Shown here: piece after piece, positions 1 through 10,708 of the stretch
Layout: the number at the start of each line of letters is the position of its first letter
How positions within the stretch are numbered: position 1 is the first letter of the stretch
Source: Phellopilus nigrolimitatus
Lineage: Eukaryota > Basidiomycota > Agaricomycetes > Hymenochaetales > Hymenochaetaceae
Reading direction: 5' to 3'
NCBI GenBank assembly: GCA_021029095.1
Contig: JAJOHG010000005.1
Location: 496,001 to 560,000, forward strand
DNA: 64,000 nt
The notes under the pieces: generated by a model
Told to the model about the DNA's origin: nothing
What the model saw: the letters and a program-made list of their open reading frames with translations, nothing else
Database searches by the model: none
Program-made: the position numbers and the translations under genes

Positions 1-2445
1 TGCAGGAGATCTTCGTCATCTGCCGCTCGCACGCTGACCAAGTCAAAGCCGCCATCCGGTGCGTCTGCCCTGCTCCCTGCACATCATATACCGCTATAGC
101 TCACCCCCGCACGCAGAGACTCCAAATGGTCGCACCCGGGCTCCGGCATCAAGATAGTGCCCATCGTCACCGCGAAGGAGTCCTTCTCCGCCGGCGACGC
201 CATGCGCGACATCTACACGCACGGCATCATCACCTCCGACTTCGTCCTCGTCGCGGGCGACCTCGTCAGCAACGTCCGCATCGACGACGTCGTCCGCGCG
301 CACAAGGAGCGCCGCCGCACCAACCGGGATGCGCTCATGACCATGGTCGTCAAGGAGTCGGGCGCGGTGCATAGGACCAGGTGCGTGCGGCGGTCCTCAG
401 GTCGGGCTTGACGTTAACGAGACGCGTGCGTTCAGGCCGAGGGGGGAGACGTCCGTCTTCGTCCTTGACTCGAATACGCAGGAGTGTCTGCATTATGAAG
501 CGATGCAGGGCTACCCGCCGAAGAGCCATGCGCACATACCGCGCGAGATCTTCAACGAGCACCCCGACGTCGAAATCCGCAATGATCTCATCGACTGTTA
601 TATCGATGTCTGCTCGCTGGAGGTAGTTCCCGCTTGTACGATCCCATTTCTGAAGGAACTCATAAGATCATGCAGGTGCCTTCACTATTCCAAGATAACT
701 TTGACTACCTGGACATCCGCCGCGACTTCGTACACGGCGTGCTCACTTCCGATTTACTTATGAAAAATATCTATTGCCATGTTGTTACCGACGGCTATGC
801 CGCCCGTGTCAAGGACACAAAAAGCTACGCGTCTATCAGGTATGTTTCCTCCCTCTCTTTTCAAGTGCATTGACATTGAGTGGCGTCCAGCAAAGATATC
901 CTCGCGCGCTGGACGTTCCCCCTCGTTCCGGACGACAACTATCCGGGCTCTGCGTCGACAAGCTACGAGCACGTTCGGGGAAACAAGTACCTCTCGCTTG
1001 CCTCCCCGCCGCAGCTCGCGCGCACGTCGCACGTCGGGCCGCTCACGCTACTCGGTCCGGGCACGTCCATCGCGGCCGACGCGCGCGTGTCAGGCTCGGT
1101 GCTCGGCGCGAACTGCGTGCTCGGACAGGGCGCTGTCGTCACGGACAGCATCCTGTGGGACGACGTGCGCGTCGAACACGGGTGTGTCGTCGAGGGCAGC
1201 GTCCTGGGGCGCGGCGTTGTGGTGCTCGCGGGCTCGCGCGTCGATCGCGGCTGCTTGATTGCAGACGGCGTCGTGATCGGCCCCGAGGCAAGGGTAAAAC
1301 GGCTGACGCGCGTGTCGAGAAAAAGAAGAACAGTGGGCGAGGGTGGAAAAGCGGACGAAGACGAAGATGAGGAGCTAGAGGACGTCGAGGCTGGTGAGTT
1401 CCAAATAATCGGATCCATCGTAATTATGATCATGTTCTTTTTTTTTTTCTCTAGCACAAACAGACGAGCTCCGGCTTAGCCTCGGAGAGGAGTCAAATGG
1501 CCTTGTGTGGCCGGGCGACACTGCTGGCACGGACGAGGACGAAGACGAGCTGAATTCCCGTGCCAACGAGCGCCTTCTGCGGTTAGGTCAGTACGCCACG
1601 CAACCTACCTGGCTTCTTGCTCCGCTAAACCCCGCATGGTCTAGGCGACAACGCCTCCGACCTCGACCTTTCAGAGACCGGGTCGGTTACCTCTTCGTCC
1701 GACTCGGGGGCAGACTCGGACTCGGAAGACGGGAGCGGCGCGCTGGGACTCTCGCTGAGCTCGTCGGCGACGACGCTGCCGCTCGCGGGGCTCGGGCTGG
1801 GGGAGAAGTCGGCGGTGGCGGAGCTCGCGGACGCGCAGGCGGCGCGCGAGTTCGCGGCGGAGGTGGGCGCGTCGCTCGCGCGCGCGTTCGCGGAGGGCCA
1901 CAGCGTGGAGAACGCGGCGGTGGAGCTGAAGACGCTGCGCATGGCGAGCAACGTGCCGCTGCGGCGCGTGCGCGCGGCGGTTGTCGCGGGCGTCGTGGAG
2001 CTCGTCGCGCTCGCGGAGGCGCCGGCGCAGCAGCGCGCGGAGATCGCGAAGGTGGTCGGCCGCTGGGGCGGGCTGATCGACTCGATCGGCGGCGTGGACG
2101 CGGTGGAGACGATCGAGGTGCTGCAGGTGCGTGCCAGTCGAGCTGACGGGGGGGGTCGGGTGAAAATGTGTTTACGCCCGATCGTATTTTTAGGAACACT
2201 GTGCGCAGTCGCCGCGTCTCGGATTGTTCGGGCAGATCTTAGCTGCGCTGTATCAGGACGACGTGGTGGACGAGGACGACATCCGCGCGTGGCACGGGCG
2301 GGCGACGTCGAAGGGCGGCGACGCGGATGGGGAGGCCTTGGCAGAAAACATGCACAAATGCTGGGCCGTTGGCACGCGGATGATCGAGCAGTTTGACGAA
2401 CAGGATGACGAGAGCGATAGCGAGGACTCTTCTGAGAGCGACTAA
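1..2445 (+). CDS. GCD6: Translation initiation factor eIF2B subunit epsilon (5' partial)
   Basis: Catalytic subunit of eIF2B, the cytoplasmic GDP/GTP exchange factor for eIF2. The window opens inside the coding region, in the N-terminal nucleotidyltransferase-like part (frame EIFVICRSHADQVK). Visible in order: conserved SAGDAMRDIYTHGIITSDF; the segment with NEHPDVEIRNDLIDC; a left-handed beta-helix of hexapeptide repeats at about 1030-1290 (GPGTSIAADARVSGSVLG, then DSILWDDVRVEHGCVVEGS); an acidic linker; and a C-terminal W2/HEAT domain (about 1815-2400) ending in aromatic/acidic boxes with the tail DEQDDESDSEDSSESD. Several short introns interrupt the gene (e.g. donor near 381, acceptor near 435). 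The stop is TAA at 2443-2445. The start lies upstream of the window. Identity is strong from domain order and the acidic C terminus. Confidence 0.9.
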
Positions 2446-2661
2446 ATCCGAGTGTAACAAAGCACATTGCACACACGCGGACCGGGATTTTGAAAAGGCA
2501 ACAGGGTATCAGTCGTAGAATAACATTACGCAGCGTGAACTAGGTAGTGCAAGATGTACAAATTGTCTGAAGAGGGCGGACAGAAATACAAAACAGAAAC
2601 GTCCTAGGTAGACGGGGTGGCAAAGACGAAGGATAATGTAATGTCATGTCATGGCGTGGCG

Positions 2662-3100
2662 CTAATACTTGAGAATAATGTATAAGGCGTGGATGATGCC
2701 GGGGCTAGAAAAACGGGGGCACAAGTAAGCACGTGGACATCGAAGGAGGGAGGAAGACGTACAAATAACCAAGGATGGTCTTTGGGACGACGGGGAAGAG
2801 GTATGAGCATGTGCAGCTAACAAGTCAGTTCAGAAAAAAGAAAACGTACTAGGAGAATGTTGATGAGCTAGACGAGGAAAAAGAAAAGAGAGTCAGATAT
2901 GAAAGAAGCCGAAGGGAAGAGAAGGGGAGAAGACGAACGAGGTCAGCGCCGCAGCCGCGTTCGAGGAAAACGCCGATGGGCGGGACGAAGATGGCGAAGC
3001 TGGGAAATGGGGAAGAAGACGTGAGCTAGAGAGGGCGAGGAGGGCGGGTTGAAGAGACTGCTTACAAGATCTTGCAAATGTCTGATGCGGTGAAAGGCAT
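2662..3100 (-). CDS. PMP3: Plasma membrane proteolipid 3 (PMP3/UPF0057), five tiny exons
   Basis: Small hydrophobic membrane protein of the PMP3 family, which in yeast affects membrane potential and salt tolerance. I assembled it by hand because no exon is long enough to show as an ORF. Minus-strand exons: 3100-3066, 2999-2939, 2867-2850, 2779-2763 and 2704-2662, all with GT..AG introns. The product is 57 residues: it begins MPFTASDICKIFFAIF, continues through the family hallmark PPIGVFLERGCGADLLINI, and ends PGIIHALYIILKY. It has two membrane segments and the usual family length. A TATAAAAG box lies on the same strand at 3155-3148, about 50 nt upstream of the ATG. The gene is convergent with eIF2B-epsilon, and its stop is 217 nt from that stop. 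Confidence 0.93.
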
Positions 3101-3147
3101 GGCTGTCGTCTTTTGGGGGGAGCAAACGAGGAACGGACAACCGAGGC

Positions 3148-3155
3148 CTTTTATA
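3148..3155 (-). promoter_or_regulatory. TATA box of PMP3
   Basis: TATAAAAG on the minus strand about 50 nt upstream of the PMP3 start codon at 3100. Position and sequence suit a core promoter of a highly expressed small gene. Confidence 0.6.
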
Positions 3156-3342
3156 CCTAGCCAGGCTAGTCAGCCTCAGCCTTGGGCCTTGGCGTACCTA
3201 GAATGACGTCGACTATTACTCGCCGGCCCCTTCCGGTGGCGCGCTCTTTAATTGGGTTTTCCTCCTTCGGCCCGACGCCCGCCCGCCCTTCCCGCGGCCA
3301 CACCGCTCCCATATCTCCATCCCGCCTAGTAGTAGCCTCCAC

Positions 3343-4289
3343 ATGGCCGCCCACGACGTGCAATCCTTTATTGACATCCCCTACGGCCCACTCTCCGCCC
3401 ACGTCCTCGACATCCACGTCCCCTCCCGGCCCCAGCCCCAGCCGCAGCCGCCCGGGCCCCCACCGCCCCTCGTCTGCTTCGTGCACGGCGGCGCATGGCG
3501 CGCGTGAGTGTCCCCATCTCCGCCCCTCGCCGCAATCGCAATCCGCTAAGTCCGACCTCGCTTTACTGCCCCCGCGCCAGCGAGGACAAGGCCGAGCACG
3601 CCGCCCTCGCCGCCCGCCTCGCCCGGCGCACCGGCTGCCCCGTCGCCGTCCCCAACTACCGCCTCACCCCGCGCGCCCCGACGCCCGACTCAGCGCTCCG
3701 CCACCCCGCGCACGCCGCCGACGTCCTCCGCGCCCTCTCCTTCCTCGTATCCTGGGCCGACCCGCCCGCCCCCGCCGCATACGACCGCGCGCGCCTCGTC
3801 CTCGCCGCCCACAGCTGCGGCGCGCACATCCTCGCCTGCCTCTTCCTCGACTCGTCCGCGCGCACCCCCGAGCTCGCGCCCCCGCGCGCCCTGCTGGCCG
3901 CCACGCGCGGCATCGCGCTCTCCGAGGGCATCTACGACCTCGACCGCCTCCTCGCGCGCTTCCCCGCGTACCGCGCCTGGTTCGTCGCGAACGCGTTCGG
4001 CGACGCCCCGACGTACGCGCCGTATGACGTCACGCGCTACCCCCTGCGCGCCGGCGCGGAGCACATCCGCTGGCTCATCGTGCACTCGCCCGCCGACGAG
4101 CTCGTCGACATGGCGCAGTCGGAAGCATTCTTCGAGCATCTGCGCGCGCTCGCGCTCGCGAGTGGGGCGCATGGAGATACCGTGCAGAAAGACTGGTCGA
4201 CAATCACCGCGGCGCACAATGAGATGCTCCGCACGGCCCAGTACAGCGACCTCGTCGGCAGTTTCGTCGACAGCTTCCATTCGCATTAG
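3343..4289 (+). CDS. BNA7: Kynurenine formamidase (alpha/beta hydrolase)
   Basis: Predicted arylformamidase hydrolysing N-formyl-L-kynurenine to L-kynurenine and formate. Two exons: 3343-3503 and 3581-4289; the GTGAGT intron is phase 2. The oxyanion-hole motif HGGAWR, typical of the fungal kynurenine formamidase/esterase group, sits at the exon junction. The nucleophile elbow reads AAHSCGAH (an A replaces the first G of GxSxG). The acid is probably in SPADELVD and the base histidine in AAHNEML. The coding length of about 289 residues fits the family. The codon use is extremely GC-rich. Kynureninase lies tail-to-tail downstream and kynurenine 3-monooxygenase next, which supports the assignment; by sequence alone a related hydrolase cannot be excluded. 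Start chosen: the first ATG giving an N terminus that runs directly into IPYGPLSAHVLDIHVP. Confidence 0.75.
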
Positions 4290-4466
4290 TGTCTCGATAT
4301 ATTGCGTTTCGCCACAGAACGGGGCCTGGCTCGTCTCATCTCGTACTCGAAAATAAAACACATATCAAATGTACAATATGTAAATTCGTGCCAACTTGTA
4401 TTACAAATTCCCCTTATGCTGTCCTACATTTGATTTCTTTTTACTGCTTTTTTTTTAGACCGAGCA

Positions 4467-6644
4467 CTAGAGCGCTTCAAACACATTCTCCAGCGCCCGC
4501 GCGGCGTTCTCGCAGTCCTCCATGGTATTGTACAGCGGCGCGGGCGCGAGGCGGATCACGTCCGGCCGGCGCTCGTCGCCCACGACACCGAGGCGCTTCA
4601 GGCCGTCGAACACGCGCTGCATCACCCCGCGCCCCGGCGGGAGCACGAGCAGCGACAGCTGCGCACCGCGCGCCTCCGCGTCGAGCGGCGTGATGATCGT
4701 GAACCCCGCGCGGCGGTCCCCTCCGCCCTCCGGCCCTTCTCCGTCCTCTCCCGCCTCCCCGTCGTAGCTGAACCCCGCGCGCGCGCCGTACCGCGCCTGC
4801 ACGTCCTGCGGGCGGACGTACCACCGCGAGCTGGCGAGGAGGTCCGCGAGGCGCGCCGTGAGGCGCACCGAGCGCGCGCGCAGCGCGGGCATCATGCCCG
4901 CCGCCCGGAACACCTGCAGGCTCCCAAGCAGCGCGGCGACGCTGAGCACGCTCGGGTTCGACTGCTGGAAGCCCTGCGCGCCGCGGATAGGCGCGAACTG
5001 CGGCGGCATGGCGAAGCGCGTGGCGGGGTCGTGGCCCCACCAGCCTGCGTGTCTGAATAAAATAAAACAAACCGCTGATAGTGAGCGTTTAAATAAAGGG
5101 GCAGGAGGGACGAAGGAATCGTCTTGGGAAGTCAGGGCCGGCCGGGGACTGCACCAACCTCGGCTTTTCGCTTTCTGCCCATTTTTCGTGGATGAAGAGC
5201 CCCGCGATCGCCCCCGGTCCGGCGTTGAGGTATTTGTACGAGCACCAGACCGCGAAGTCGACGCCCCAGTCGTGCAGCTGCAGCGGGACGTTCCCGACCG
5301 CGTGTGCGAGGTCCCAGCCACATATACACCCCTTGAATAAATAAATAAAAGAAGAAGTTAGCCACTTTTCTTCGGATAGCTGGCCGCATGATACATAAGG
5401 CACGCGCGGCGTGTGTACGTAGAAAGAAAAAAAAAAAAAGATGCACTTTTGCCTTCGCTGCCCTCGTGATTTTCGCCATCGGGAACCACTGGCCGGTGTA
5501 ATACTGCACTCCAGGAAAAAGCACGAGCGCGATCGCGCTCCCCTCGCGCTCGAGTGCCGCCAGGATGTCGTCCTCGCGGAGCGTGTACTCCCCCGGCCGC
5601 GGGGACAGCGTGAGCACGGTGCTCGCGGGGTCGAGCCCGTGCAGCTCCGCTTGGGAGGCGAACGCGTACTAGATAGAAGAAAATTAGTTCGCTGGTAAAG
5701 GAAAGCGCAGAGGTTCCGGGAAGGCGTGCTTACTTGGTCGGAGGGAAATGCCCTGGCCTCGCAGAGGATCTTGTACCGCGTGGCTGTCGGCTTGTAGAAG
5801 GTGCTCATCATGAGATGGAGATTGTTCGTCAGGCCGCCCATGCAGGCGACCTCGTTGTCCTTCGCGCCTGTGGATATGTTTGTCAGCATTTTTTTTTTTT
5901 TTGATTCAGTATCTACAATAAAAGAGAGAAATACGGATATACGGAGAGGGGGGAAAGCGAACGTAAAGGAAATAAATATCATGAATGCGTACCGACCAAC
6001 TCGGCGAGTAAGGGGTTAACGTGGTCCGTAATGTCCTTCCACGAGCGCCCGAGCGGGTGGTCGAAGTGGCCCTCCACGGCCCTGTGCATGCGAGTTCAGC
6101 GCCAGCGCATGGACGGCTGCGAAGGGCGCCGCACTGACCTCGTCGCCCACACGCGGAGCTCCTCCTCGACAAGCGCCTGCGCGCGCTTCGGCAGCGCGCC
6201 AAGCGAGTTCCCACAGAGATACGTGCAGGGCGCGTCGACTGCGTTCCCGCATCCGAAATTCAGTCAGACATCCAAAGGGTCCACAGGTAGATTTAGCGCG
6301 ACGTTGCGTAAGGGCCCGGCCGGCGCGCCGCCGTGATCAGGCGCCGCCGATTATAAAGGCAGAAAAAAAAAGTTCAGGTTTATGCGAGAATTATGCGCGC
6401 CCGGCGAGTCGGAGGGTGCGGGGCCCGGCGGACACAGGGCAGAAGCAGGGAAAAAAGTGCATGCATGAGGAAGTGGGGGGAAGTCTCGTTAGCACGCGTG
6501 ACTGCTGCTAGGCTAAATGCCTCGGGATGCGTGCACTCAACGCTGATCGGGGGCGACCTTATCGCCGCTGACGGCGCGGTTCGTCGGGAGGATGAACTCG
6601 GCGCGCTGCGATGCGGGCTCGGCGTCGACGGCGGGTGGGGACAT
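4467..6644 (-). CDS. BNA5: Kynureninase
   Basis: PLP enzyme cleaving 3-hydroxykynurenine (and kynurenine) to 3-hydroxyanthranilate (anthranilate) plus alanine. Exons read on the minus strand give YLCGNSLGALPKRAQ, then AVEGHFDHPLGRSWKDI, NEVACMGGLTNNLHLMMSTF, and KILCEARAFPSDQYAFASQ. The PLP lysine is in DFAVWCSYKYLNAGPGA. These are followed by AGWWGHDPATRFAMPP, GAQGFQQSNPSVLSVA and a C-terminal FTIITP...IRLAPAPLYNT domain. The last exon carries an acidic, Gly-rich insertion (DGEAGEDGEGPEGGGD). The 5' end is less certain: I place the ATG at 6644 (MSPPAVDAEPASQRAEFILP), joined through a long intron to the exon beginning near 6230. It is convergent with BNA7 (177 nt between stops) and divergent from BNA4. 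Confidence 0.9.
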
Positions 6645-6880
6645 GGCGGTCGCTGAAGAAGAGAGCGGGAAGAGACGATCTTGGGCGCGTCCGGCTGTGC
6701 GCATATAGCCAGCTGTAGCCGACGACTAATGGGCGTCGATCCGATATTACATCGGAGACTCGGAGTCCTCGATGACCAAACGATGACTGAGCAGCGCGAA
6801 TCGCGATTATCGCATATATAAGTACTCTTCTTCTTGTCATCCACTGCATAGTTCTCCGTTCGGCTGCGACGGCCTCCTCA
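6645..6880. promoter_or_regulatory. Bidirectional promoter between BNA5 and BNA4
   Basis: Only 236 nt separate the proposed ATG of kynureninase (minus) from the ATG of kynurenine 3-monooxygenase (plus). A TATATAAG element at 6815-6822 is placed about 60 nt upstream of the BNA4 start. The arrangement would allow co-regulation of two consecutive pathway steps; that is inference. Confidence 0.5.
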
Positions 6881-8824
6881 ATGGCGCGTGGAAAGGGAAT
6901 TCGCAAAGCGGTTGTTGTGGGCGCAGGCCCGGTGGGGTGTCTGTCGGCGCTTTCGCTTGCACAAATGGGTTGGGACGTTGAAGTGTACGAAGGCAGGCCA
7001 GGTGAGAGAAGGTTGCGCAGCTCGCATCTCTTCTGTTCTACACGCGTTCTATCACCATGAACATTATATTGACTACTGTAACTTATAGACATGAGGCTGC
7101 CCTCCTCCAAAGCAAGCGCGTCCCTCAGATCTATTAATCTCGCCATCTCGGCGCGTGGCATTGCGGCTATCCAGGCCATCGACCCCGATGCTGCAAGCCG
7201 TTTTCTTCAAGGTGTTATTCCCATGAAGGGGCGCATGATTCACGACCACAGCGGTAGACAGAAAAGTCAAATATATGACCGCGACGGCCAGGTGCGTGCT
7301 GTCCAAATAAATATTAGACGTACTGCTCACGCAAGGACGAGAGAAGTGTATAAATTCCATAGACCGCGGTCTGCTTAACGAGGGCCTGTTAGACGAAGTC
7401 TCGGCGCACTCGAGCATACGTGTATTTTTCCAACACAAGCTCAGCACCGCAGATTTTGACAAACGGGTCCTAACTTTCCGTGACTCAGCTGAGAAGGAAG
7501 TCCAGGTTGACTTCGATTTTTGCGTTGGCGCAGACGGCAGCTACTCAAATGTGCGACGTCAGCTGATGAGATCCGTACGGTAAAGTCACCTCAAAATTTA
7601 TCTTGACCCACATGACTCTAAATTAGCAATTACGGCCGTTTAACAGGATGAACTTCCAACAAACTTACATACCACACGAATATTTGGAACTGAAGATGCC
7701 TCCAGGAAAAGATCCCGAGGGAAATTCGATCTTCTCGATAGACCCCAATCACCTTCATATTTGGCCTCGTCACTCATTCATGCTCATAGCCCTCCCTAAC
7801 AAAGTAAGATTTTAATCACATTTTGTGCTTCTAGGGGAAAGAAAGGGACTAACGGAATTCTTGTCGCCGCAGGACCGGTCATTTACCTGCACCTTGTTCG
7901 CACCAACTGCCGACTTTGACCAGCTCGCAGACCCTGCACAGGCTCTGACCTGGTTCAAGAACCAGTTCCCAGACGCCCTCCCTCTCATTGGCGAGACAGC
8001 GGTCTTGGAGGGCTTCCGAAATAACCCTCGAAGCCCGCTCATCGCCATTAAGGCAAGGCTTTTATGATCAGCGCGTGTGCGAATAAATTGTTTATCGAGA
8101 TTCCCTGCTACAGGCGAACCCGTACCACTACAAAGACCGTGCCGTTATTCTTGGTGATGCCGCACACTCCATGGTTCCCTTCTTCGGTCAGGGCCTCAAC
8201 TGCGGCTTGGAAGACGTTCGTGTCCTTGATGTGATTTTACGGGAGAAGGGTGTGGATCCGGCTGACATATCCAGCACATCGGGCGACTCGGTGGACGCGA
8301 GACTTGCGAGCGCTCTAGAAAAATACACTGAAACGAGACACGGTGATTTAATTGCCATCTCTGACCTAGCTATGGCGAATTAGTGAGTGTCCATTGCTGC
8401 ATGTGGTCATATGCTTTTCTGCTTCTGACGTTAACAATTAAAACATTGAAATCTCGGGGGAATCGCAAACCAACCAAATTGAAGTGTGGAAATGCGTCAC
8501 TCGGTCGCGACGCCTTCGTACCTTTTTCTTCGATCTCTGGACAATTTGTTCTCTTTGTGGACTTCGGGGTCGCAGATCGCGCCGTCTTCTGTAGGACCGC
8601 TATTGTCGCGCATACCCTTCCCCTCAACTTCTCCATCCGGCTGGATACCATTATATACAATGGTCACCTTCCGGCCAGACATAAGTTACAGCACTGCGAA
8701 GCTGAAGGCAGAAAAACAGCAGAAGATCGTCGCCAACCTCGGGTGGTTGGGCTCGGCGATAGGTATAGCTGCAATAGGGCTAGCCACTCTAATAGTTTCT
8801 CGGCGCACACGGATCTTAAATTAG
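6881..8824 (+). CDS. BNA4: Kynurenine 3-monooxygenase
   Basis: FAD/NADPH-dependent hydroxylase converting L-kynurenine to 3-hydroxykynurenine, normally anchored in the outer mitochondrial membrane. The ATG at 6881 leads straight into the Rossmann FAD motif [19 protein letters not shown]. Further exons give [18 protein letters not shown], the second FAD motif [18 protein letters not shown], and the [16 protein letters not shown] segment. The family signature [21 protein letters not shown] follows, and a C-terminal exon starts NYVEMRHSV. The end carries a hydrophobic segment ([13 protein letters not shown]) followed by basic residues, which fits a tail anchor. At least seven exons with short introns; the junction at 8382 (TA|T GTG GAA ATG) restores the conserved NYVEMR. 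It uses less GC-rich codons than BNA7. Confidence 0.93.
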
Positions 8825-9399
8825 AAAAGGGAAAGGGGGCGGAAAAAGAAAATCAACGACAGTGTCGTAAGACAACCACGGGGCTGCTCGAGGAGGTTCC
8901 GGTAGGAAGATAATGATCGATAGACGAACCTAGAGGGGCCTTGGAGAACCACCGAAGCAGACGATGGTGTTAATGAACTTATTTTCCCTGTTTGATCATG
9001 GTGAGATGCGGATTGTAGACGAGTATTTGGGTACGCAGAAACCAACGGTATGGGGGGACCAATCAAGATTCATTACCAAGAGCGGAACGAACAACTAAGC
9101 ATTCGGCCTTTAAGAAACCTATGAAGACATGTCGTTCGCAAAATACAGACAGCACAAGAGGGCTCCAGCATAGCAGAGGCCTAGACATGTAAAAAGTGTA
9201 TGACAGACAAGAGTCACAAATGGAAAGCTAGAAATACGCAAGAGCAAGGGCGAGAGGGATGGTAATAGGTCATCGCGCGAGTCGTGAGGGATTGAGACAA
9301 TAACACAGATCACTGCAGATTTAAATAGTTCATAGTCCGAGGGAGATAAGGTGTCGCGAGCGAGGCAGTCGAAGTTGGGTGAGTGGGGAAGTGAAAGGA
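8825..9399. other. Intergenic, tail-to-tail
   Basis: About 575 nt between the convergent BNA4 and AT-hook genes. I see only probable 3' UTR sequence; short ORFs here lack any recognisable motif. Confidence 0.5.
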
Positions 9400-9977
9400 C
9401 TAGTCCTTCGCCTTGGCTGGCCTGCCCCGTTTCTTTTTCGGAGGCTGTCCTTCGCCAATGGCGTCGTCGTCGTCGTCGTCATCGTCATCCTCCTTCGCAG
9501 GTTTGGGATTCTTGGGTGGTCTCCCGCGAGGTCGTTTGGGCTTGTTAGCCTCTTCTCCCTCGGGCTTGGGCTAAATAGTGACAAATCAGTCGAATTTATT
9601 GAGTATATGCGCGCAAAAAAGACATGTTTTGGGTGAAGAGGATCGCGCTGCTCACCTTGGGAGGCCTGCCTCGCTTCCTCTTCGGCTCGCCGGACGCAGT
9701 GGTTGACGGGCCAGCAGCGGCAGCAGCAGGTGCAGCAGACGGAGCCTCGCCCGGCTTCTTATTCTTGCTGCCCTTGGGACGACCACGCCCTCTCTTTACG
9801 GGAGTAGTGGGCTCTGTTGAAAACAAAAGCATGGCAGAGGGCCGGTCAGAATCTCGATAAGGCGAGACGGATGTGGAACCAGTTACCTTGTTCATCGCCC
9901 TCTGCCGCGTGGACCTCCTCTGTCGGATCGTCAGCGATTTTCTCGACAACACCCTCGATAGTGGGCGATGCGGACAT
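9400..9977 (-). CDS. AT-hook DNA-binding protein (HMGA-like)
   Basis: Small nuclear protein with four AT-hooks, expected to bind the minor groove of AT-rich DNA. Three exons: 9977-9887 (MSASPTIEGVVEKIADDPTEE), a middle exon beginning EPTTPVKRGRGRPKGSK and ending GEPKRKRGRPPK, and a last exon with KRPRGRPPKNPKPAK, an acidic run of Asp codons (the GTC repeat near 9463-9487 on the plus strand), and KKKRGRPAKAKD before the stop at 9402-9400. The hooks are spaced by Pro/Ala-rich linkers, and no other domain is seen. An HMGA-type chromatin role is inferred from the hooks only. Confidence 0.85.
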
Positions 9978-10708
9978 GGTATGACGGGAAGCGAGGTTGG
10001 GAGGTTTGGGGACTGGGAGAAAGCAGGGGCGGAGGGTGATGTTCTCTTTTTATCGAATAATTCCCCAGACTGATAAAGAGACCCCGGAATACATATTTGT
10101 TCATCCAAGTCCCCTAGCTACCAAATAAGATTTTGTATAAAAAAATCAATTCCCATTTCCTGTCCATTTCGTAACCCACACTGGCATTTATTCAATTCAA
10201 TTTTGGATTTGTTCTGATTTTCTGCTCGAGTTCTGACATGTCGATTGAACTCGGCCCAGTGCGCGACATGCCCATGTTCCCATCGCACTGCTATCTCGCT
10301 TGCGTATCGCTGTTTTTCCGCCAGACATCAACGGGAAGGATCGTTCCCACACGCAGGATTCCCTCGAATAAATAAAGAGTTCAAAAAGGGGCACGAGGAA
10401 AATACAATAAATGGGAAGCAGAGATGCTCGGCGCGCTCCTCGTGATGTATCCGAACAAGAATTGATATGAAAGAACAATTACAGTTGCACGCATTCGCTC
10501 TTCGTCGACGTTGCCATCTTCCAACCCATTTATTTCCATTTATTTCCCATGCCCACTCATATAACGACTCCTCAACGCCAAATCACCAAATCACCTTCCG
10601 TAAATCGCCCCCGAGTCGTCATGGGCGGACTTTCAATATTGCCGCGGAGTTCCCGCACCCTCCATTAGCATAGACCCAATCCGGTTCCGCGAACACGTCG
10701 ACCTCGAC
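9978..10708. other. Divergent upstream region of AT-hook gene and YOS9
   Basis: About 730 nt between two divergent start codons; AT-richer than the coding parts. No gene, RNA or repeat recognised. Confidence 0.4.

Noticed and set aside
6230..6345. Kynureninase reading through TGA near 6264
   Set aside because: The upstream open stretch is better explained as intron ending at CGCAG, with exon 1 at 6644; no need for a pseudogene.
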